Assembly: GCA_032358165.1 (NCBI GenBank)
Contig: JAALGY010000030.1
Location: forward strand, 868,001-932,000
Source of the DNA: Diplosphaera chodatii
Lineage: Eukaryota > Chlorophyta > Trebouxiophyceae > Prasiolales > Stichococcaceae
Direction: 5' to 3'
DNA length: 64,000 bases
In this document: positions 59,463 to 64,000 of the stretch, in pieces
Layout of the letters: each line of letters starts with the position of its first letter
How positions within the stretch are numbered: the stretch's first letter is position 1
Made by a program: the position numbers and the translations under genes
Notes under the pieces: generated by a model
What the model was told of the DNA's origin: nothing
Databases searched by the model: none
What the model saw: only the letters and a program-made list of their open reading frames with translations

Positions 59463-62400
59463 TCAATCCCGGTTGGATGCACACCCCTCCAACTCTGCAC
59501 ATTGATCATGACAACCCCGCAAAAAGGCTGCCAGTTGCCCGGCATCCTGCTGCATAAAGTCCGCCACTGATGTGATGTTGCTGTCCTCAAACAGCTCCGA
59601 ATGCTGCACCCTCTGATCTACTAGGGCTGGACACCCCCAGACCATATGCGCCTCATCATCCACCACGCCGCAGTTACACCGCTGACACAGCCGCTCTGCC
59701 CGCGGCAGCCGCTGCCACCTCCCTGTTTCCACCCCCAGCATGTGACTGCCCATGCGAAACTGTGCTAACCGCCGACGACCGGTCTTGGAGGCGACTGCCT
59801 GCAAGTAGCCGGCCATCTGGTAGTTGTCACTGTTCACAGGGCCCCTGACTCCCAGCCACTCACGCACTTTGCGCAAGTCGCTGCCATTCACAGCATCGAA
59901 GGTGCGGCGCTGCAGGTGTGCAGTGACAACAGATGTGTCAATGCGCTGCGGCACGCCGTCAACGATGGGTGACATGAAGTGCAGGAACGAACACACCTGG
60001 GCAGCCCAGCATGCTGAGCTGCTGGTGCTGCGCCCCGGCCGGCTGGCCAGAGCACAGTTCTCCAGGAATGCCTGCTTGGTGAGGCGGGTGTCCGGCATTG
60101 CGACCAGCCGGTTCCAGAACCGGCAGATGGCCAGCGTTGCCGTGTGCGCCACTGGGAACCGCCCAAGCTCCCCCAACACCGCCACGTTGGGAGTGCCTGT
60201 GCGCACGCCAAGAACAGACCGAAGGAACTTCCGATGGACAAGCTCACAAGTATCCATGCCAGTACCACATAACGCCCCAGGTCCCCATGTTTCGACACCA
60301 TATAGCATAACAGGACGTACTAGTGCATCAAACAAATGCAGCTGCAATGCTGGGTCATGCAGGCTCAGGTCGTGGCAACGATGCTGCAATGCAAGTGCGG
60401 CGCGCTGGGCGGAGGCCGCTCTGCCGATGCTAGCGGCAGCAAAAGAACTACGAGTAGAGATATCAACCCCCAGATAGGTAAACGAGTCCAGTACTTCGAT
60501 GGGAGCATGCATGTAGGTGAGAACCGGTGGTGCAGCAGCCTGGGCTGCATACACCACGACCTTTGTCTTCTTCACGTTGACGGTGAGGCGCCAGCGCTTG
60601 CAGTACGACTCCAGCAGGTCGAGCTGCGCCTGCAGGCCGCGTACGGACGTGGACACCAGGTCCAGGTCATCTGCATAGAAGAGGGCAGGTGCCTGCACAC
60701 CACACAGGGTGGGCAGGTCCAGGTCCCCGCCGGCGGCCTCCAGCTCCGCTTGGAAATCGTCAATGTAAATCCCGAAAAGGGTTGGAGATAGTGGACATCC
60801 CTGCTTAACCCCCAAAGTGCTCTGGAATGTATCGGACATTCCCCCCTCAAACTGCAATGCCATTGGCACATCAGCATACAGTGCCTGAACCCCCCTCAGA
60901 AACTCCCCATGCACCCCAATCCGCTGCAGCTTCTCCCAAAGCAAATCACGAGGTACAGTATCGTATGCCTTCTTGAAATCGACAAAGCAAGAGTACAGAG
61001 GCTGCTTATCTGCCTTGGCCTTCTCGATGAGGGTGCGAACGACGAAGGTTTGGTCGGTGGTGCGGTGGTCCTTGCGGAAGCCCGCCTGTCCGCGTGCGCA
61101 CAGCTGGTGCTGCTCGGTCCACATCATAAGCTTTTCGTTAAGCATGCAAGCATATAGTTTTGCCAACAGAGACCCAACAGCAATGCCACGGTAATTACCC
61201 GGATCAGATGTGTCGCCCCCCTTATGAATTGGCGTGATGCCGCACAATGCCCAGCTCCTTGGCAACGCTGCAACTCGTTGACACGAGTTAAAAATACATG
61301 CAAGACAGGGTGCAAGCTGCGCCGCTGCAACAGATAAAGCATCCAATTTGAGCAATCCCACCGTCGCTTTGCCTCCGCGCAGGGCTCCTATAGCCTCTTG
61401 CACGGCGCCGGCTGTGAAGGGCGAGTTGAGCTCGCTCCCGTCGGCAAAAGGTGGCGCAGCCCCACTACCCGAGGTACCTGCAGTGCTTGATGGAAGTGTG
61501 GGGGCATCCAGTAGTTTACGGAAGGACTCGAGCATCACATCATCTGCTATGGGACAGGACCGCTTCTTAGCAGGTTTGAACTTCTGCCAGAACTTTTTGG
61601 AGTTGGTAGAGCGAGCCATTTCAGTGAGAGAAAGAGCCTGACTGCGGGTCCACTGACGCTGTGTGCGGCGTAGCAGGTGCTGGTACTGCTGGCGCAGTGC
61701 GCGAGCAGCAGCTGACTGCGGGTCGCGACGCGCGGCTTGCCGCGCTGCGCGGCGCCCGCGAGCCAGTTCAGCGTCCCACCAGCGGGGCACAGCGTTGCGG
61801 TCACGCCCCCGCCCCTTGGCGGCCGGCGCTGTTGCAGCCACCTCAGCCTGCGTGGTCTCGATAAACTGGTCGAACTGCATGCCCACAGCATGCATGTCAT
61901 CAGGTACCTGGGCGGCGTCTGCTGCAGCTGCAATGTCGACCAGTTGGGCTGCTGCGTCAGGCTGCTGCAGGCGCTGCTGCCACACTCCCAGCTGCGCTGC
62001 GCTGAGGCGCAGGGGCTGCTGGGTTGTGGGCTGCTGCGGTTGCTGCTGCTGATGGCGGCGGCGCTGGCGACGTGGGAGCGGCTGCTGGGCGGCGGTGGTC
62101 CTCTTGATGAGCAGATGCAAGGCTGCATGGTCCGACTCGGGAGCAGGGAGTACTGTTAGGGATTGAATCAGCGGGAATGCATCAGCACTTGCAAGCACAT
62201 AGTCGATCAGGCTGCTGCCCACCTGACTTTGGCTAACAAAAGTGACTTGACCCCCCTCATCTCCTGGGACACGACCGTTAGCAATCCTGAGGGATGTCTC
62301 AACACACATGTCAAGCAGAGCCCTGCCCCACTTGTTAGGCCGCTCCCTGCTGTCGCGGCTGTGCCGCTGTGACTGCACAGGAGGGGCAGTGGAGGGCAGG

Positions 62401-62921
62401 AACTCTTCTGTGACAGGGTGATCGACAGATCCCGGAAAGTCCGGGCAGGTGCTGGTGCGTGCGTTCAGGTCTCCAACAACAAACACATGCCCCATGCGGC
62501 AGGTGGCGCTCACCTCCTCACGTAACGCCTCCCAGACCGCAGGGCCTTTGCCATCAAATGATGGGCTGCCCTCTGGTGGAATGTAACATGCGAACATGTA
62601 CGCATCCTCCTCCTGGCCAATGGCTTTGTCAAACCTCAAAACAGCGTAGCAGTTCTGGGGTCCAGTCGATAAGTGTGTTACCATTGGTGCCAGCTTGTCG
62701 GCGACGTAGACAGCGATGCCGCCACGTGCGCCGCCACGCTGCTGACGCCGGCTGCGCGGCAGGTGCAGGACGGACGTGAAGCCGTCCAGCTCCGGCGCAT
62801 CGCTCCCCTCACGCGCCCACGTCTCGCTGAATGCCAGTACATCGAAGTCAGCCGCCTTGATGACCTGCGAAAGAGCAGATGCATCTCTGGACAGCCAGCC
62901 CTGGACGTTCAGGCTCAGCAC
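59463..62921 (-). CDS. LINE ORF2: EEP endonuclease-reverse transcriptase, 1152 aa, intact
   Basis: It nicks target DNA and reverse-transcribes the element RNA at the nick. The N-terminal EEP/APE endonuclease (about 1-270) has LSLNVQG (Asn5), FSETW (Glu33), VVGDLNARTS and SDHAALHLL (Asp264, His265). A Gln-rich linker (RRRRHQQQQPQQ) follows, then an Ala/Arg helix region. The reverse transcriptase (about 560-860) has PIHKGGDTSDPGNYRGIAVG, DFKKAYD (Asp648), GVKQGCPLSPTLFG and FYADDLDL (Asp751, Asp752). The C-terminal knuckle is Cys1079-x2-Cys1082...His1092-x4-Cys1097. No RNase H domain is seen. The start at 62921 is chosen because the endonuclease fold begins at once with the conserved strand and ORF1 ends about 57 nt upstream. 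Length and motifs fit an active L1/jockey-like enzyme; the exact clade cannot be set by eye. Confidence 0.95.
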   Translation of the reverse strand: MLSLNVQGWLSRDASALSQVIKAADFDVLAFSETWAREGSDAPELDGFTSVLHLPRSRRQQRGGARGGIAVYVADKLAPMVTHLSTGPQNCYAVLRFDKAIGQEEDAYMFACYIPPEGSPSFDGKGPAVWEALREEVSATCRMGHVFVVGDLNARTSTCPDFPGSVDHPVTEEFLPSTAPPVQSQRHSRDSRERPNKWGRALLDMCVETSLRIANGRVPGDEGGQVTFVSQSQVGSSLIDYVLASADAFPLIQSLTVLPAPESDHAALHLLIKRTTAAQQPLPRRQRRRHQQQQPQQPTTQQPLRLSAAQLGVWQQRLQQPDAAAQLVDIAAAADAAQVPDDMHAVGMQFDQFIETTQAEVAATAPAAKGRGRDRNAVPRWWDAELARGRRAARQAARRDPQSAAARALRQQYQHLLRRTQRQWTRSQALSLTEMARSTNSKKFWQKFKPAKKRSCPIADDVMLESFRKLLDAPTLPSSTAGTSGSGAAPPFADGSELNSPFTAGAVQEAIGALRGGKATVGLLKLDALSVAAAQLAPCLACIFNSCQRVAALPRSWALCGITPIHKGGDTSDPGNYRGIAVGSLLAKLYACMLNEKLMMWTEQHQLCARGQAGFRKDHRTTDQTFVVRTLIEKAKADKQPLYSCFVDFKKAYDTVPRDLLWEKLQRIGVHGEFLRGVQALYADVPMALQFEGGMSDTFQSTLGVKQGCPLSPTLFGIYIDDFQAELEAAGGDLDLPTLCGVQAPALFYADDLDLVSTSVRGLQAQLDLLESYCKRWRLTVNVKKTKVVVYAAQAAAPPVLTYMHAPIEVLDSFTYLGVDISTRSSFAAASIGRAASAQRAALALQHRCHDLSLHDPALQLHLFDALVRPVMLYGVETWGPGALCGTGMDTCELVHRKFLRSVLGVRTGTPNVAVLGELGRFPVAHTATLAICRFWNRLVAMPDTRLTKQAFLENCALASRPGRSTSSSACWAAQVCSFLHFMSPIVDGVPQRIDTSVVTAHLQRRTFDAVNGSDLRKVREWLGVRGPVNSDNYQMAGYLQAVASKTGRRRLAQFRMGSHMLGVETGRWQRLPRAERLCQRCNCGVVDDEAHMVWGCPALVDQRVQHSELFEDSNITSVADFMQQDAGQLAAFLRGCHDQCAELEGCASNRD

Positions 62922-62978
62922 AGACAGGGCGCTGTTAGGGGACCGGATTGCGCCGGGCGCAGCCCGGCCCCAGCACCC

Positions 62979-64000
62979 CTAGCAGACATGGTTGGAGGTG
63001 GGTTTGGGTGTGGCTGGCGCCTTTGCTGGAGAGGGTTGTGTGCCCTCAGCCAGTGTGGGGCCACCAGGTGATGTGTGAGAAGTGGGCTCAACAGGCAGCA
63101 CAGCAAAGCGTGATGCAATGCCAAGGGGAGCAGCAGCAGGGTGAGGGCCAAGAGCGCTTGGCCGCCGCTGCCGGCGCGGCGCGAGGTGCTGCTGTGCAAA
63201 TTGCACAGCATCCGCGGCTGCGCGGCGTGCATTCGCCACTGGAGCTGCATCTTGGGCTGCCTGGTGTTGACTCCTGCGCAGCTGTGCCGCTGCGTCACGA
63301 CGCTGCGGTGCCACGCTCTCAAAGATAGACACTCCGCAAGTGCGGGGAAGGCGCGCTTTCGCGCTGCACATCCTGCGCACAAACACAGCATCATCGATGC
63401 TGACAACAGCCAGGCCGGTCTTCTGCTTGCTGACACGCATGACAGTGACATGCTGTGCAGCATCTTGTAAGCAAAGCTTGCTGGTGCAGAAACCCTGTAC
63501 TGCCGCTGCGGCAGCATCGCTGCTGCTGCCTGCTGCAAAATCCAGGCCGCTGAAAACCCACGTTGCTGACCCAGAGCCGCTGCTGCGCGCTGGAAGCCGC
63601 GGCTGCTGTTTTGGGTCAATGCTGGGCCGGCTGGTTGCTGCTGGCTGCTGTGGCAATGTTGCTGCTGGTGCCGTTGCTGGTGTTGCAGGCTGGCTGCTGG
63701 GAGCTGCTGGCGCGGTCGCTGCATGCTGCTCTGGGGCTGCATGCGTGGCCGGTGCCGTCTGCTGCTCCGGGCTGTTGCTGTTGAGCTGTGGCTGCTGCAC
63801 ATGTATCACAAGCTTGACTGACTGGCATTGCTGCTGCAGTGCCGCTTGCCGATATGTTGCTGCCTCGAGCTTCGACTGCTTCAGCTCGGCCTCAAGAGCC
63901 GCAATCCTGTGCAAGTATGGCGCAATGGCTGCGTTAGACGAGGGCTGTGGGACTGCACAGCCTGCACTGGAATCACCCTGGGCAGTCTGGGCAGTCACGT
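62979..64000 (-). CDS. LINE ORF1 (coiled coil, Ala/Gln-rich), partial at window edge
   Basis: It probably is the RNA-binding structural protein of the element. Near the visible N-terminus is a helix typical of a coiled coil (IAALEAELKQSKLEAATYRQ), then a long Ala/Pro/Gln-rich stretch. A folded-looking block follows (ATWVFSGLDFAAG, LCLQDAAQHVTVMRVSKQKT, AVVSIDDAVFVRRM) that could be an RRM-like domain. The C-terminus is Pro/Ser/Thr-rich and ends KPTSNHVC. No CCHC knuckle is seen. The frame is open to the edge, so the true start lies outside. Confidence 0.7.
   Translation of the reverse strand, partial: VTAQTAQGDSSAGCAVPQPSSNAAIAPYLHRIAALEAELKQSKLEAATYRQAALQQQCQSVKLVIHVQQPQLNSNSPEQQTAPATHAAPEQHAATAPAAPSSQPATPATAPAATLPQQPAATSRPSIDPKQQPRLPARSSGSGSATWVFSGLDFAAGSSSDAAAAAVQGFCTSKLCLQDAAQHVTVMRVSKQKTGLAVVSIDDAVFVRRMCSAKARLPRTCGVSIFESVAPQRRDAAAQLRRSQHQAAQDAAPVANARRAAADAVQFAQQHLAPRRQRRPSALGPHPAAAPLGIASRFAVLPVEPTSHTSPGGPTLAEGTQPSPAKAPATPKPTSNHVC

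Larger units (their letters stand above)
59316..64000 (-). mobile_element. LINE copy F: most complete copy, intact ORF2, runs off the window
   Basis: The 3' tail starts at 59316. It reads on the minus strand as a TGTCA hexamer piece, a run of ten A, then TGTCAATG. The 3' UTR, ORF2 (59463-62921) and ORF1 (from 62979) follow without interruption to the window edge. It is the only copy with both frames open and could be a recently active master copy. Confidence 0.9.

Overview
The window is nuclear DNA of a green alga. The genes are split by many short GT-AG (and at least two GC-AG) introns, the proteins are of plant/algal type (V-ATPase B, plant-type formate-THF ligase, fused triphosphatase/guanylyltransferase capping enzyme, plant-like alpha/beta hydrolase), and TGTAA, the polyadenylation signal of volvocalean algae, follows the first gene. 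I cannot name the species.

1-13.5 kb is ordinary gene space. From left to right: the last exon of V-ATPase subunit B (+); formate-tetrahydrofolate ligase (-), for which a complete 13-exon model of 624 codons can be read; an unrecognised multi-exon P/R/G-rich protein (+); the bifunctional mRNA-capping enzyme (+, about 16 exons); and an alpha/beta hydrolase with an Asp nucleophile (-). 11.9-13.5 kb holds no gene I can support.

13.5-64 kb is almost entirely retrotransposon DNA. The main family is an APE-type LINE (ORF1 with a coiled coil and Ala/Gln-rich tract; ORF2 of 1152 aa with EEP endonuclease, reverse transcriptase and C-terminal Cys/His knuckle) whose 3' tail is a TCAATG hexamer repeat, not poly(A). 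One copy (59.3-64 kb, minus) has an intact ORF2 and runs off the window; a 4.5-kb copy (15.5-20.0 kb) carries one frameshift; a 3.7-kb copy (23.5-27.3 kb) carries an internal deletion. The rest are 5'-truncated pieces nested in each other on both strands. Two further families sit inside them: a short SINE-like element with a Pol III B-box-like motif, and a retroposon of about 1 kb with an (AAAC)n tail and an internal 92-bp minisatellite. Both have clear target-site duplications.

27.3-55.1 kb is a tandem array of five units (6770, 2817, 7831, 2816 and 7603 bp), each built from the same nest of LINE pieces. All length differences are explained by SINE insertions (191 and 231 bp), a 639-bp tandem duplication, 1- and 3-bp indels, and loss of an internal block by recombination between two same-strand LINE copies. 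A partial further copy follows at 55.5-57.5 kb. The array looks like unequal crossing-over acting on nested LINEs, and the shared and private insertions give a relative order of events. I found no RNA gene, CRISPR array or prokaryote-like operon.
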